Assembly (NCBI RefSeq): GCF_025917685.1
Contig: NZ_CP089518.1
Span: 2,481,001 to 2,545,000 of the forward strand
Length of the DNA stretch: 64,000 nucleotides
Direction of reading: 5' to 3'
From: Bacillus cereus
GTDB taxonomy: Bacteria; Bacillota; Bacilli; Bacillales; Bacillaceae_G
Positions 55,151 through 64,000 of this stretch are shown piece after piece (the stretch's first letter is position 1; each line of letters opens with the position of its first letter). The notes beneath the pieces were generated by a model that saw only the letters and a list, made by a program, of their open reading frames with translations, ran no database searches and was not told the origin of the DNA. The position numbers and the translations under genes were made by a program.

Positions 55151-55558
55151 ATGAATCAAGAAGAACTAGATAAAAAACTAAAAAAGCAAGAGATTTTAGT
55201 AAAAGACGAGAAAGTTTGGACCTTTACGTATGAGGACCATATTAGTTCTATCGTTAAAGAAGCAGAAAAGAAAGGGTCTTTTGATAATTTGCCTGGTAAA
55301 GGGAAACCTCTAAATTTAGATAAAGACCTTTCGTACAATCCTGAAAAGCAACTGTATAGAACGTTAAAGAATAATCATGTTTTACCTAGGTGGATTGAGA
55401 TTTCAAAGGAAATTGATGATTTAAAAGAAAAGCTAAAAGAAAATACAAATACTGCAGAAGCAGCAGATTTAATTCGAACTATTAATAAAAAGGTTTTAGA
55501 ACATAATTTACTTTGTCCACCAAGTGCGCAAAAAACGAGGGTGAAAACGGATTTTTAA
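55151..55558 (+). CDS. DUF1992 (DnaJ-homologue C-28) protein
   Basis: 135 residues. FDNLPGKGKPLNLDKDLSYN (the DUF1992 core), KNNHVLPRWIEISKEIDDLK and the NKKVLEHNLLCPPSAQKTR end. Helical, cytoplasmic, role unknown. AAGGAGAGAGATTCT precedes ATG; 21 bp after the esterase stop, so probably co-transcribed. Confidence 0.85.
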   Translation: MNQEELDKKLKKQEILVKDEKVWTFTYEDHISSIVKEAEKKGSFDNLPGKGKPLNLDKDLSYNPEKQLYRTLKNNHVLPRWIEISKEIDDLKEKLKENTNTAEAADLIRTINKKVLEHNLLCPPSAQKTRVKTDF

Positions 55559-55642
55559 CAATTTTTAATTAAGCTATCTCTTGCTATATAATTAAGTAAG
55601 GCATTTTCAATTCATTATTAAAGGGAGGCAAATGGACAACCT

Positions 55643-56254
55643 ATGATGTTACTTACACAGCTAAACTTTGAAGAAATGCCGCATGTTGAATATATGCCTC
55701 AAAAGGGAATGTTACAGTTTTTCGTAAGTGCTGACAATGAGCTGTTCGGAGCAGATTTTGATCATCCAACAACCCAAAAAGACTTTCGAATTATTTATCA
55801 TTCTACAATTATAGAAGATTTAAATAAGGTAATTACTGATTTTAGTTATTTAAAAGAGGACTTTATCATACCCGAAGCAGCAAAATTAAAGTTTGAATTG
55901 GATTATCAACCAGTAACATCAAGGGATTATCGATTTGAAAAGATTTTTAGTGAGGATATTGATTGGGAAGAAATTGTTGATGAAGAAAATAATACAGAAT
56001 TAGGCGAACTGTATGATGATTTATGTAAAGATCAAGGACATAAAATTGGTGGTTATCCATTTTTCACACAGACAGATCCAAGGAAATGGGAAGAAAAATA
56101 CCAGCAACATAACATATTATTGCTGCAAATCGATACAGACGATTCATTAAATATTATGTGGGGAGATTCTGGTGTTGCTAATTTCTTTATTAAGAAAGAC
56201 GATTTGTTAAATCTAGATTTTTCCAATGTAATATACAATTGGGATTGTTATTAA
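55643..56254 (+). pseudogene. DUF1963 (YwqG-like) protein lacking its N-terminus
   Basis: 203 codons starting at the family's middle: LLTQLNFEEMPHVEYMPQKG, then LQFFVSADNELFGADFD. Intact YwqG proteins are about 260 residues and begin some 60-70 residues earlier. A strong AAGGGAGG leads to an ATG at 55632 whose frame stops after four codons (MDNL), overlapping the ATG at 55643. This suggests a deletion that joined a start site to the interior of the gene. A shortened product could be made; activity doubtful. Confidence 0.6.
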
Positions 56255-56284
56255 AAATATATAAATGAAATACTAGCAAGCTAA

Positions 56285-56318
56285 AAAATCTTCCTGAAGG
56301 TAAGGGAGATTTTTTTAT
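56285..56318 (+). terminator. Terminator after DUF1963 gene
   Basis: Stem AATCTTCC / GGGAGATT followed by seven Ts. Confidence 0.75.
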
Positions 56319-56900
<582 letters not shown>

Positions 56901-56945
56901 AATAAAAATGCAATTCGTTTAACATGAACGCATTAAACGAATTGC
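56901..56945 (-). terminator. Terminator of RidA gene
   Basis: Stem GCAATTCGTTTAA / TTAAACGAATTGC; T run on the minus strand. Confidence 0.85.
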
Positions 56946-56975
56946 CCGGATATTATTAAGAATAGGTTTTTAAGA

Positions 56976-57371
56976 TTAGTTTGCTACAGCGATTGCTTCG
57001 ATTTCAATTAATAAGTTATCGTTAATTAACTTTCTAACTTCTACAGCTGAACTTGCTGGTGGATTCTTAGTATCTATGTATTGATCTCGAATATCTCTGA
57101 CAATGGCCATTTGAGAAATGTCTGTTAAGAAAAATGTTAATTTTACTACATCATTAAAGTTTAATTTTGAAGTTTCTAATGCAATTTTAATATTTTCAAA
57201 TACTTGTCGCGTTTGTGTAGCTAAATCATCAATACCCACTATTTGACCGTCAGTATTGATCGCTACTTGTCCAGATATGTAAATTGTTCGTTTAGCGTTA
57301 CTAACTTCGACTACATGTGAATACCCAAAAGTTGGTGGCATCGTTTCTGGATTGATAAATTTCTTTTGCAT
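56976..57371 (-). CDS. RidA family (Rid/YjgF) protein
   Basis: 131 residues. Family features: TIYISGQVAINTDGQIVGID, TRQVFENIKIALETSKLNFN, VVKLTFFLTDI, and NPPASSAVEVRKLINDNLLI with the Arg that binds the imine carboxylate followed by EIEAIAVA. Trimeric enamine/imine deaminases that remove reactive 2-aminoacrylate. AAAAGGAGAGAAGAGCC before ATG. Confidence 0.88.
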   Translation of the reverse strand: MQKKFINPETMPPTFGYSHVVEVSNAKRTIYISGQVAINTDGQIVGIDDLATQTRQVFENIKIALETSKLNFNDVVKLTFFLTDISQMAIVRDIRDQYIDTKNPPASSAVEVRKLINDNLLIEIEAIAVAN

Positions 57372-57511
57372 GGCTCTTCTCTCCTTTTAATATCTTTTTT
57401 TCTTTATATTAGGTTTTAATTTCGGATTATCCTCTATTTACTAATTATTGTCCATACATCATTCAGCTGCTACACATGCAAAAGTATATTAGTCACTTTA
57501 ATTCAAAGTTT

Positions 57512-58597
57512 TTAATAGATTATGTACGTTTGATTTTTTTGAGCGCTTGTTATAATTACGCCTTTTTGTATTAATTCTTCAGTTACTTTTGTATAGAAAA
57601 AGTGATACCACCAAATAAAAAATTCTTCGTAAGTTATTTCTTTTGAGTATCTGCTGCTCGCAAAGTATTCTTTTAAAGGTTTATCGTTTTCTTTAAATAA
57701 TAAGACTAAATCTTCACTGATTGTGTTTGCAATTTCGTTAAGTATTGGTAAGTCTGCTGTTTTAAACACAGGAATAACAGGTTGTGAATTTTGATATAAG
57801 CCTAATTTTTCGTAAATTACATTTAAATTTATGTCTACTTGTCTATCTGCCGCTAGAAAATTTTTAACTAATTGCTTTTTCGTATAATTAATATCAGAAA
57901 TAGCATCGTGCAAAAGTTCTTCAAATGTTTCTTTATTTGCAGTTATTAAATTCAAATTTGTATATCGAGTGTTTCCATAAAGTCCAATTTGATATTCACT
58001 TAAATCCAAATACGTATTACCATACATTCCAAAGGCCTCTTTCTCTATTTGATCTTGTTCTTGAATCGCATAATAATATCTTTTATTGTTTCTCAAAGGT
58101 CGTTCCGTTTCTAAATAGTTTTTTTCAATGTTATTTATTTGTCCAGAATCTAATAACACACCACTATATAGTAAAAGACTATACGATTCTTTAGATAAAT
58201 GATTAAATGTCTCGATTCTTTTGGAAAGTGCCTCAATTTGATTTGAATAATTTCCAACGATTTTAAGTGTTGGTTTAATTAGAGGCTCACATAGGTTATA
58301 AAGTTTTTCTCCTTCAGTAACTGTTATAACCATACACGTTGGATAGTAACTCTCTCCTATCTTTTTCAATAATCCTTCTAGTTCTAATGCATGTATTTGT
58401 TTTTCGAATTCTTCGTTCGTCCAATTTAGCTTCGTTTTTATAGTATTTGATTCTATGCCTAGATGAAGCATTACAAGTAAATATTGAAGATTTGTTCCAC
58501 TTATTTTTATAGATGGAGAATTGTCTCCAGTTGAAATCATTTTAGCCTCATAAGCTGTTTGTAGTATTTTCTCTGGAGTATTATTAACAAGCATCAT
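57512..58597 (-). CDS. Unrecognised 361-residue protein
   Basis: A strong AAGGAGGGATTCA precedes ATG ATG. The N-terminal 100 residues read like a winged helix of the type found in transcription or replication proteins (SNTIKTKLNWTNEEFEKQIH, ALELEGLLKKIGESYYPTC). The middle has long helices (LSKRIETFNHLSKESYSLLL) and a Gly-Asn-rich patch (FGMYGNTYLDLSEYQIGLYG, NTRYTNLNLIT). No catalytic motif, signal or membrane segment. It stands apart from RidA and the downstream endonuclease. Family unknown. Confidence 0.6.
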   Translation of the reverse strand: MMLVNNTPEKILQTAYEAKMISTGDNSPSIKISGTNLQYLLVMLHLGIESNTIKTKLNWTNEEFEKQIHALELEGLLKKIGESYYPTCMVITVTEGEKLYNLCEPLIKPTLKIVGNYSNQIEALSKRIETFNHLSKESYSLLLYSGVLLDSGQINNIEKNYLETERPLRNNKRYYYAIQEQDQIEKEAFGMYGNTYLDLSEYQIGLYGNTRYTNLNLITANKETFEELLHDAISDINYTKKQLVKNFLAADRQVDINLNVIYEKLGLYQNSQPVIPVFKTADLPILNEIANTISEDLVLLFKENDKPLKEYFASSRYSKEITYEEFFIWWYHFFYTKVTEELIQKGVIITSAQKNQTYIIY

Positions 58598-58690
58598 TGA
58601 ATCCCTCCTTTTTAATCAAGTAAATTGTAAAATCTGTGTATTAACTATGTTCTATCAATAAAAATAAGTATCCTCTAATAACCTCAAATT

Positions 58691-58722
58691 AAAAACCTTA
58701 GCATAGCAATACTAAGGTTTTT
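58691..58722. terminator. Terminator of the endonuclease gene
   Basis: Stem AAAAACCTTAG / CTAAGGTTTTT; symmetrical A/T tails allow either strand, most likely ending the minus-strand gene at 58730. Confidence 0.8.
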
Positions 58723-58729
58723 GGAATTC

Positions 58730-59725
58730 TTATAACAAATTATTGCTTGATGTTAAAATGATTCGTTCATAGTCTTTTTTAAATTGATTATCATTTTTTA
58801 ACCAACTTTTAAATGTTAATTCGTTAATATTTATATTTAAACAAGCTGTAGTAATACATTTGTTTTTCTCATAATCCTTAAGAAAATTATGTTTTCTTTG
58901 CTGAACAGCAGATTGAGTTCTTTTTAATTTTCGATCATGTAATTGATCTAAATGTAGACTTTCTTTCTGAAATATTTCATGTTTTCTACGCAAATAAAGA
59001 TCTTTGTCTTTATAAATCCACTTTGAAAATAGTTGTATTGATTTTCTTCCGGATAAAATGACACGATAATGTTTATTTTGATTTAGTAAGTTGGAAGGTA
59101 AATTATGATTTTGTAAAAGCTTGTTTAAAGTATTCATAAAGTTATATGATCCTCCCACAAAACTTACTGTATAAGTATCATAATTGACGTAACCATCCCC
59201 ATCAAAATACCCACGAGCAAAGTGATGTAAATATTCTTCTGGTACAAAAGGAAATTCGATGTTAAATGATTTACATGGCCTGATTCCGTGTATGTTCATA
59301 AGATCGTCTCTTATTGTTTTACAATTAATGTTTAGCATATATACGCCTGTTTTTTTGTTTTGATAAAGCGGCTGGTTTGAGTTTAGTTCTCTTTTTATAT
59401 CTTCTAAAATGTAACTTTCTTTTTGTGAAATACTGACACATTGATTTTCTTTTGGTATAACGCCGTCAACTGCTATAAACCCTAAAATATAAGCCATGTT
59501 ATTTGACCAAGTTTTAAAAAAATCTTCTTTTATGCCATACTTTCTCTTCCAGCTCCCTATAGCTCGCCTTGGAACGTTATTGTCTGTTAAAACCATACGA
59601 ATATACCTTGCAGACACATTAGCAAGCATAGCGATTTCTGAGGTACTCTTCCCTTCTGCATACAGATGAATGGTTTCAGATTTTGATAGTTTACACTTGG
59701 ACTTCTTTTTTCTTTCTATTTTCAT
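58730..59725 (-). CDS. Free-standing LAGLIDADG-type homing endonuclease
   Basis: 331 residues. N-terminal helix-turn-helix (SKSETIHLYAEGKSTSEIAM, LANVSARYIRMVL). Two degenerate LAGLIDADG helices: MAYILGFIAVDGVIPKENQ (first acidic) and HHFARGYFDGDGYVNYDTY (second, FDGDG), separated by ~90 residues as in a monomeric LAGLIDADG_3 fold. The C-terminus (KNKCITTACLNININELTFK, SWLKNDNQFKKDYERI) resembles a phage-terminase-type helix-turn-helix. Both acidic positions are kept. No intron or intein is visible around it. GGAGGGTCCATAA precedes ATG. Confidence 0.82.
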   Translation of the reverse strand: MKIERKKKSKCKLSKSETIHLYAEGKSTSEIAMLANVSARYIRMVLTDNNVPRRAIGSWKRKYGIKEDFFKTWSNNMAYILGFIAVDGVIPKENQCVSISQKESYILEDIKRELNSNQPLYQNKKTGVYMLNINCKTIRDDLMNIHGIRPCKSFNIEFPFVPEEYLHHFARGYFDGDGYVNYDTYTVSFVGGSYNFMNTLNKLLQNHNLPSNLLNQNKHYRVILSGRKSIQLFSKWIYKDKDLYLRRKHEIFQKESLHLDQLHDRKLKRTQSAVQQRKHNFLKDYEKNKCITTACLNININELTFKSWLKNDNQFKKDYERIILTSSNNLL

Positions 59726-59997
59726 TTATGGACCCTCCTTCCTTTGATTTATTAAAGGTGTATCTACTTCTATAACATATAATGAAGCGTATGTTCTTTG
59801 TGGATTCTAAAAAGGAATTTACTTAATAAAAACAATTTACAATGGCTTAACAATAACCTGCTTCTATATGGCGTAATGAATTTGAAGAATTTACGAACTG
59901 CAATGCATTTAAGATGAAAGGTAAAATAATTTAGTTTAAACTAAAAGTAGCTACAATAACAACATACGTATATTGTTAAACGTAAAAAGGAGAACTA

Positions 59998-60960
59998 ATG
60001 AATAAGAAATATACAAATCAAATTCATACTGATATGAGTTTTAAACCGAAAGATATTATGGGTTTAATGGCGGATTACTTTAAAATGAAGTCAAAGCTGC
60101 GTCCTATAAAGAATTTACCTATTGTTTTATCGAATAAAGATAATGAATCTTTGGAGAGTATTACATGGTTTGGCCATTCTGCTTCTCTTTTAAAAATAGA
60201 AGGTAAAAATTTGTTGTTAGATCCTATGTTTGGAGATGCCTCTTCCCCATTCCCTGTCTTTAATAGTAAACGTTATAGTGGTGTTTTTTCTTTAGAACGT
60301 GATGATCTTCAAGAAATTGATGCGATTATCATTTCTCATAATCATTATGATCATTTAAATTACAAAAGTATTATGCAGTTAAAAGATCGTGTAAAGCATT
60401 TTTATGTTCCGACTGGAGTTGCGCGTTATCTTATTAAATGGGGTGTTTCACCTAATAAAATAAGTGAGCATAATTGGTGGGATGAAATTACGTTTGATAA
60501 TATTAAATTAGTTTGTACACCTGCAAGGCATTTTTCTGGACGAAGTATGACAGATAGAGATTGTTCATTATGGTGTTCATGGGTTATCCTCGGTCAAGAA
60601 GCGAAAGTTTTCTTTAGCGGTGATAGTGGTTATGCTCCACACTTTAAGGAGATTGGTAATAAATACGGTCCGTTTGATCTTACTTTAATGGAATGTGGAC
60701 AATATGATGCGAGATGGTCTGCAATTCATATGTTACCAGAAGAAACCGTACAAGCTCATATTGACGTTAAAGGAGAATTGCTCGTTCCTATTCATTGGGG
60801 TGCTTTTACGTTAGCATTACATGAATGGAGTGATCCTATTGAACGTGTTACGAAAGAAGCAAATCGTTTAGGAGTTAATATTTCAACGCCACAAATCGGT
60901 GAAATTATTACGTTACAATCTAAAGAGTATCCTACGGCTGCTTGGTGGCGAGAAGTATAA
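59998..60960 (+). CDS. MBL-fold metallo-hydrolase (NAPE-PLD/UlaG-like)
   Basis: 320 residues. Metal motif HNHYDHLN (HxHxDH), then TPARHFSGRSMTDRDCSLWC (third His), FFSGDSGYAPHFKEIG (Asp), MECGQYDARWSAIHMLPEE and VPIHWGAFTLALHEW (last His). This set is typical of the NAPE-hydrolysing phospholipase D group. Full dinuclear metal site present. AAAAGGAGAACTA precedes ATG. Substrate unknown. Confidence 0.88.
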   Translation: MNKKYTNQIHTDMSFKPKDIMGLMADYFKMKSKLRPIKNLPIVLSNKDNESLESITWFGHSASLLKIEGKNLLLDPMFGDASSPFPVFNSKRYSGVFSLERDDLQEIDAIIISHNHYDHLNYKSIMQLKDRVKHFYVPTGVARYLIKWGVSPNKISEHNWWDEITFDNIKLVCTPARHFSGRSMTDRDCSLWCSWVILGQEAKVFFSGDSGYAPHFKEIGNKYGPFDLTLMECGQYDARWSAIHMLPEETVQAHIDVKGELLVPIHWGAFTLALHEWSDPIERVTKEANRLGVNISTPQIGEIITLQSKEYPTAAWWREV

Positions 60961-60967
60961 TTAGAAT

Positions 60968-61005
60968 AAAAAGCGAACCGATTAAATATTGATGGTTCGC
61001 TTTTT
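60968..61005 (+). terminator. Terminator after MBL hydrolase
   Basis: Stem AAAAGCGAACC / GGTTCGCTTTTT. Confidence 0.85.
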
Positions 61006-61018
61006 ATTCATTTATGAC

Positions 61019-61154
61019 TCATCTATTAAAATTCTTTGTTTTATCTACTGGAATTGCGTTTTTCATCTTTTCTGTTGTCCAATATCCTGTAGGGTCTCCT
61101 ATATCGTTTGAATATTGAATAGCAGATGGGATATTGGGAGCTTCCTTTTTTCAT
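61019..61154 (-). pseudogene. Short frameshifted gene with a serine-protease propeptide-like segment
   Basis: An ATG at 61152-61154 follows AGAAGGAGGAGCTC. After MKK the frame runs into nonsense, but the next frame reads EAPNIPSAIQYSNDIGDPTG, YWTTEKMKNAIPVDKTKNFN before TGA at 61019-61021. The GYWTTEKMKNAIPVD segment recalls the region just before the mature part of V8-like or trypsin-like secreted peptidases. A one-base indel near the A6 tract would restore it. Only ~42 codons survive, and no catalytic domain follows. Confidence 0.45.
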
Positions 61155-61308
61155 GAGCTCCTCCTTCTATTACATACTAATCCCCCCTAATTACTACTTC
61201 ACTATATTTTCTTTCCCACTATTTAAAATTCTACTTGTCGACACAGAGGTAGAATCAATAATACTCACCCTCACGTTAAATTTTATCTTTAGTTTCAATT
61301 CGATTACA

Positions 61309-61845
61309 TTAGCTATTTTCTGTTACTGCTTGCACTAATTTATGTATTGAATCTATTGGGCTGGTCTGCTTAGCTAATTCTTTATTCTTATACTCTACTA
61401 ATTTATGATTTGATAAAACGCAAGAGTGCTCTAATATTAATTCATTATAAAGTACTTCAGTTAAAAATTTAGGTATCATCTCTCCTACGCCGTAATTATA
61501 GTCACTTAGAATCCAAGATACCTCTTTCCAATCTAGAATTCCTTCTGAGACTTTTTTTGGGGTGTGATATGTAAATTCATTAAGTAGCTCAACTAGATAT
61601 ACATATATGCCACCAGAATATGAGGAATCCTCCCATTTAATAATGCCTTTAAATTGAATTTGATTTTGTTCCACATCTATATTTGTTTCTTCTTTTATTT
61701 CACGAATTGCATTTTCTAACGGTGTTTCCCCTTTTTCTATCTTCCCTCCTACACCGTTCCATAATCCTTTTACAGGATCATATTCTCTGTTTAGCATAAG
61801 TATTTCTTCATTTCTTTTTATAAAACATAAAGTATGCTTGTACAT
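61309..61845 (-). CDS. Nudix hydrolase (MutT/8-oxo-dGTP-type)
   Basis: 178 residues. Nudix box GGKIEKGETPLENAIREIKE, ETNI (intact). N-terminal YKHTLCFIKRNEEILMLNR and GLWNGVGG are typical of YtkD/MutT-like purine nucleotide hydrolases; C-terminal ~40 residues are extra. Third gene of a minus-strand operon: it starts 21 bp after the dnaN2 stop. Confidence 0.88.
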   Translation of the reverse strand: MYKHTLCFIKRNEEILMLNREYDPVKGLWNGVGGKIEKGETPLENAIREIKEETNIDVEQNQIQFKGIIKWEDSSYSGGIYVYLVELLNEFTYHTPKKVSEGILDWKEVSWILSDYNYGVGEMIPKFLTEVLYNELILEHSCVLSNHKLVEYKNKELAKQTSPIDSIHKLVQAVTENS

Positions 61846-61866
61846 TTTTAATTCATTCCTTTGTTC

Positions 61867-62997
61867 TTAATAAGTTCTAACAGGTGATATTAAATATACT
61901 GCTGCAGATTGTTCACCTGCTTCAATTAATATCGGCCTCATGGAGCCACCAAAACTTAAAGTAACTCTATCTTCTTTTATTGCTTTTAAAGTATCGACCA
62001 TATACCGTCCATCAAAAGATATATTTAATTGCTTTTCACCGTGAATAGCATCTATTTGTTGTGTCTCGGATATTTTACCAATCTGAGAAGCGTTAGATGA
62101 GATTAGTATTGTGGATTCGTCGATGATTTCTAAGTTAACGTTGTTGTTTGCCCATTCACTAGCTAATAAACTTGACCGATCTACACCTTGTAAAATCTTT
62201 TTTCTATCTATATTAATAACCGTTTGGGATTCATTTGGAATTAGGCCGGTTATATTAGGATATTTTCCTTCAATAAGCCTTGAATACAACGTAATTGTAC
62301 CGAATTTAAAAATAATGTGACTCTCTGAAAGATATATGTATACTAAATTTGAATTATTGTTCATTAATTTTAATAGTTCACTAATAGTGGAACTTGGTAC
62401 AATACAATTTAATTTCGCATGTGAAGAAATGGGGATTTCACGTAAAGCCAGTCTATGTGAATCAGTAGCAGCACAAATTAATTTGTTATGATCAATAACA
62501 AAATGTACGCCAGTAAGAACGGGTCTAGATTCATTTTTAGCAGCTGCAAAGACAGTTTGTTTAAATACTTCAATCAACTGTTCCATTTCTACTTGTATTT
62601 CTGCATGATCGTCTATAAATGGTACATTCGGAAATTCGTTCGCCGAGAATCCATTTAAGTTTAAAGTAATTTCATCTGATTGAATTGAAATCAACTGCTC
62701 ATTCATACTTTTTATTAAAATTTCACTTGGCATTTTCTTAATAATTTCAATGAAATATTTTGCTGGTACAACAATACTTCCTACTTTTATAATAGTTGTA
62801 ATTTGTACACCTTCAATTGAACTAGGTATAAACTTTTCAATGAAAACATTCGAATTACTTGCGACTAAAGTAATTCCAGATTGATCTGCTGTTATTTTTA
62901 TTCCGGATAATATAGGAATTAAAGTTTTTGTTGAGATAGCTTTACTTACTTCTGAAAGAGCTTGTGTAAATTGTTTGTGATTAACGGTAAACTCCAT
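61867..62997 (-). CDS. dnaN2: DNA polymerase III beta subunit paralogue (second sliding clamp)
   Basis: 376 residues, full clamp length with three domains: MEFTVNHKQFTQALSEVSKA, ISTKTLIPILSGIKI; domain 2 with ESRPVLTGVHFVIDHNKLIC, ATDSHRLALREIPI; domain 3 ending AVYLISPVRTY (canonical MPVR/SPVR end). The main dnaN is at the origin; this is an accessory copy not next to dnaA or recF. Sequence between domains IEGKYPNITGLIPNE is conserved, implying ring formation. GGGGGAAAA precedes ATG. Lies between two Nudix genes with gaps of 30 and 21 bp, so all three are co-transcribed. Confidence 0.92.
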   Translation of the reverse strand: MEFTVNHKQFTQALSEVSKAISTKTLIPILSGIKITADQSGITLVASNSNVFIEKFIPSSIEGVQITTIIKVGSIVVPAKYFIEIIKKMPSEILIKSMNEQLISIQSDEITLNLNGFSANEFPNVPFIDDHAEIQVEMEQLIEVFKQTVFAAAKNESRPVLTGVHFVIDHNKLICAATDSHRLALREIPISSHAKLNCIVPSSTISELLKLMNNNSNLVYIYLSESHIIFKFGTITLYSRLIEGKYPNITGLIPNESQTVINIDRKKILQGVDRSSLLASEWANNNVNLEIIDESTILISSNASQIGKISETQQIDAIHGEKQLNISFDGRYMVDTLKAIKEDRVTLSFGGSMRPILIEAGEQSAAVYLISPVRTY

Positions 62998-63027
62998 TTT
63001 TCCCCCGCCTTAAATGAAATAATATGT

Positions 63028-63471
63028 TTATGAAGATTGATGAATAATAGTTCCATTAAAAATATAAGGTATTGTTTCTTTCGTTTGTAAAAGGCCTTTT
63101 AAGTGTTTTGGTATACGTAAATAAGGTTCTGCTTTATGTAATTCCATCCAGATAATTTCTTCAATTTCTTTTGGTCGTGATATGCAAATTTCCCCTCCGA
63201 TTATTTCTCCTAAAAAATTAAAGAAGATTGCATGATGTCCTCTTTCCTCAAAAAACGCTTCACTAATGGAACAAATCCCTTTTACATGTATATCTAGTCC
63301 AGTTTCTTCTTTCACTTCACGAATTGCTGCCTCTTCTAACGTTTCACCAAATTTTACTGCCCCACCTGGTAATGTATAATAAGAGCCATTTTTTCCTTTG
63401 TTTTTAACCATTAAGAGCTTTTCGTGACTTTCATCGTATAAAAGCGCGTATGTAACATTCACCTTTTTCAT
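63028..63471 (-). CDS. Nudix hydrolase (first gene of the clamp operon)
   Basis: 147 residues. Nudix box GGAVKFGETLEEAAIREVKE, ETGLDI, complete. N-terminal VTYALLYDESHEKLLMVKN and GSYYTLPGG are typical ADP-ribose/NTP pyrophosphohydrolase features. AAAGGGGTTAAAT precedes ATG. dnaN2 starts 30 bp after its stop. Confidence 0.88.
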   Translation of the reverse strand: MKKVNVTYALLYDESHEKLLMVKNKGKNGSYYTLPGGAVKFGETLEEAAIREVKEETGLDIHVKGICSISEAFFEERGHHAIFFNFLGEIIGGEICISRPKEIEEIIWMELHKAEPYLRIPKHLKGLLQTKETIPYIFNGTIIHQSS

Positions 63472-63657
63472 ATTTAACCCCTTTCAATGATAAGAATTTT
63501 CTGTCTTTATTTCATTCTACCATTAAATTGTTTTTATTCACAAAAAAGAAAAGAACGTGTTTTGAAAAGGAATAATCAAAAAACGCCCTCTAAATGTCAA
63601 AAAGTCGATTCGTTTAAAGAATACCAAACAATAGCAACTATAAATTTAATATGTTTT

Positions 63658-64000
63658 TTACAACCTTTTTTCTAAATAGTAGTGATGATGTCCTTTAGGA
63701 TGATCTTTACTGACTCCGATCACTTTATATCCATGTTTTTTATAAAAGTTTGGAGCTTGGAAACTAAAAGTGTCTAAGTTTATCAGCCGACATTCTTTTT
63801 CGATTGCAAATTCTTCAATTAGTTTCATTAATTTGCTGCCATAGCCTTCGTGTCTATATTCTTCAGACACCCACAGAAAGTCAATATGCAGGTGATGCCA
63901 AAATGTTACCGCTGTTACCCCTCCGATTATTTCTTCTTTTTCATTCCTTACTATAAAACTTACCTTTTCTGAAGGTGTTTTTTCTTCATTTGAAAGATGT
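63658..64000 (-). CDS. GNAT N-acetyltransferase, C-terminal part (start lies beyond window)
   Basis: The frame is open from the stop (63658) to the window edge; there is no start within it that is needed. It reads EEIIGGVTAVTFWHHLHIDF, LWVSEEYRHEGYGSKLMKLI (R-x-E-G-x-G, acetyl-CoA site) and FQAPNFYKKHGYKVIGVSKD. The end HPKGHHHYYLEKRL is a known GNAT C-terminus type in Bacillus. Acceptor unknown. Confidence 0.85.
   Translation of the reverse strand, partial: HLSNEEKTPSEKVSFIVRNEKEEIIGGVTAVTFWHHLHIDFLWVSEEYRHEGYGSKLMKLIEEFAIEKECRLINLDTFSFQAPNFYKKHGYKVIGVSKDHPKGHHHYYLEKRL

Noticed and set aside
61126..61338. 70-codon hydrophobic plus-strand frame
   Set aside because: Low-complexity F/I/L content from AT-rich sequence opposite real minus-strand features; no start signal.

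Overview
The window is low-GC Firmicute chromosome, best explained as Bacillus cereus group (cereus/thuringiensis/anthracis). Support comes from strong AGGAGG ribosome sites with ATG/GTG/TTG starts, a bcr1-type repeat, an IS231 element, a GerA-type germinant receptor operon, a class A lipoprotein beta-lactamase, a BstA-type DinB protein, and second copies of secY and dnaN. All family names come from reading the translations; no database search was run. I see no rRNA, tRNA or CRISPR array.

Layout. 1-4.6 kb: end of an M3 oligoendopeptidase gene, an EamA exporter divergent from a MocR regulator, and an SDR gene. 4.6-9.2 kb: a decayed stretch with a dehydrogenase gene split by a bcr1-type repeat, an epimerase gene with two stops and a multicopper-oxidase remnant, then a TetR gene and a DUF3995 membrane protein that appear to share an operator. 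9.5-15.4 kb: a second MocR/EamA pair, a Nudix gene, a stand-alone secY and a DinB gene. 15.6-20.1 kb: nested mobile DNA. An IS605-type remnant is interrupted by a 3.66 kb unit with IS231 inverted repeats and an 11-bp target duplication. That unit carries an IS231 transposase, an IS6-family remnant, an accA paralogue and a marR gene. A bacillolysin tail fragment follows.

20.3-35.9 kb: secreted pullulanase with two cre sites, an alpha/beta hydrolase, a GNAT, an ABC transporter (one permease, one ATPase), a gerB-gerA-gerC operon, a second IS605-type remnant, a beta-lactamase and an MFS-like transporter. 35.9-47.5 kb: a two-component system, HAD hydrolase, arylamine N-acetyltransferase, FAD oxidoreductase, a PQQ-type beta-propeller, small membrane proteins and a GIY-YIG protein. 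47.5-56.3 kb: uppP and a series of housekeeping or accessory genes (FAD monooxygenase-like, GNATs, bstA-like, patatin, esterase, DUF1992). 56.9-64 kb: RidA, an unrecognised 361-residue protein, a free-standing LAGLIDADG-type endonuclease, an MBL-fold hydrolase, and a tight operon in which a second sliding clamp (dnaN) lies between two Nudix hydrolases.

The most unusual feature is the IS231-bounded unit carrying marR-accA. Other points of note are the bcr1 insertion with a reconstructable pre-insertion gene, the Nudix-clamp-Nudix operon, the endonuclease with apparent helix-turn-helix regions at both ends, and several paired operator-like palindromes.
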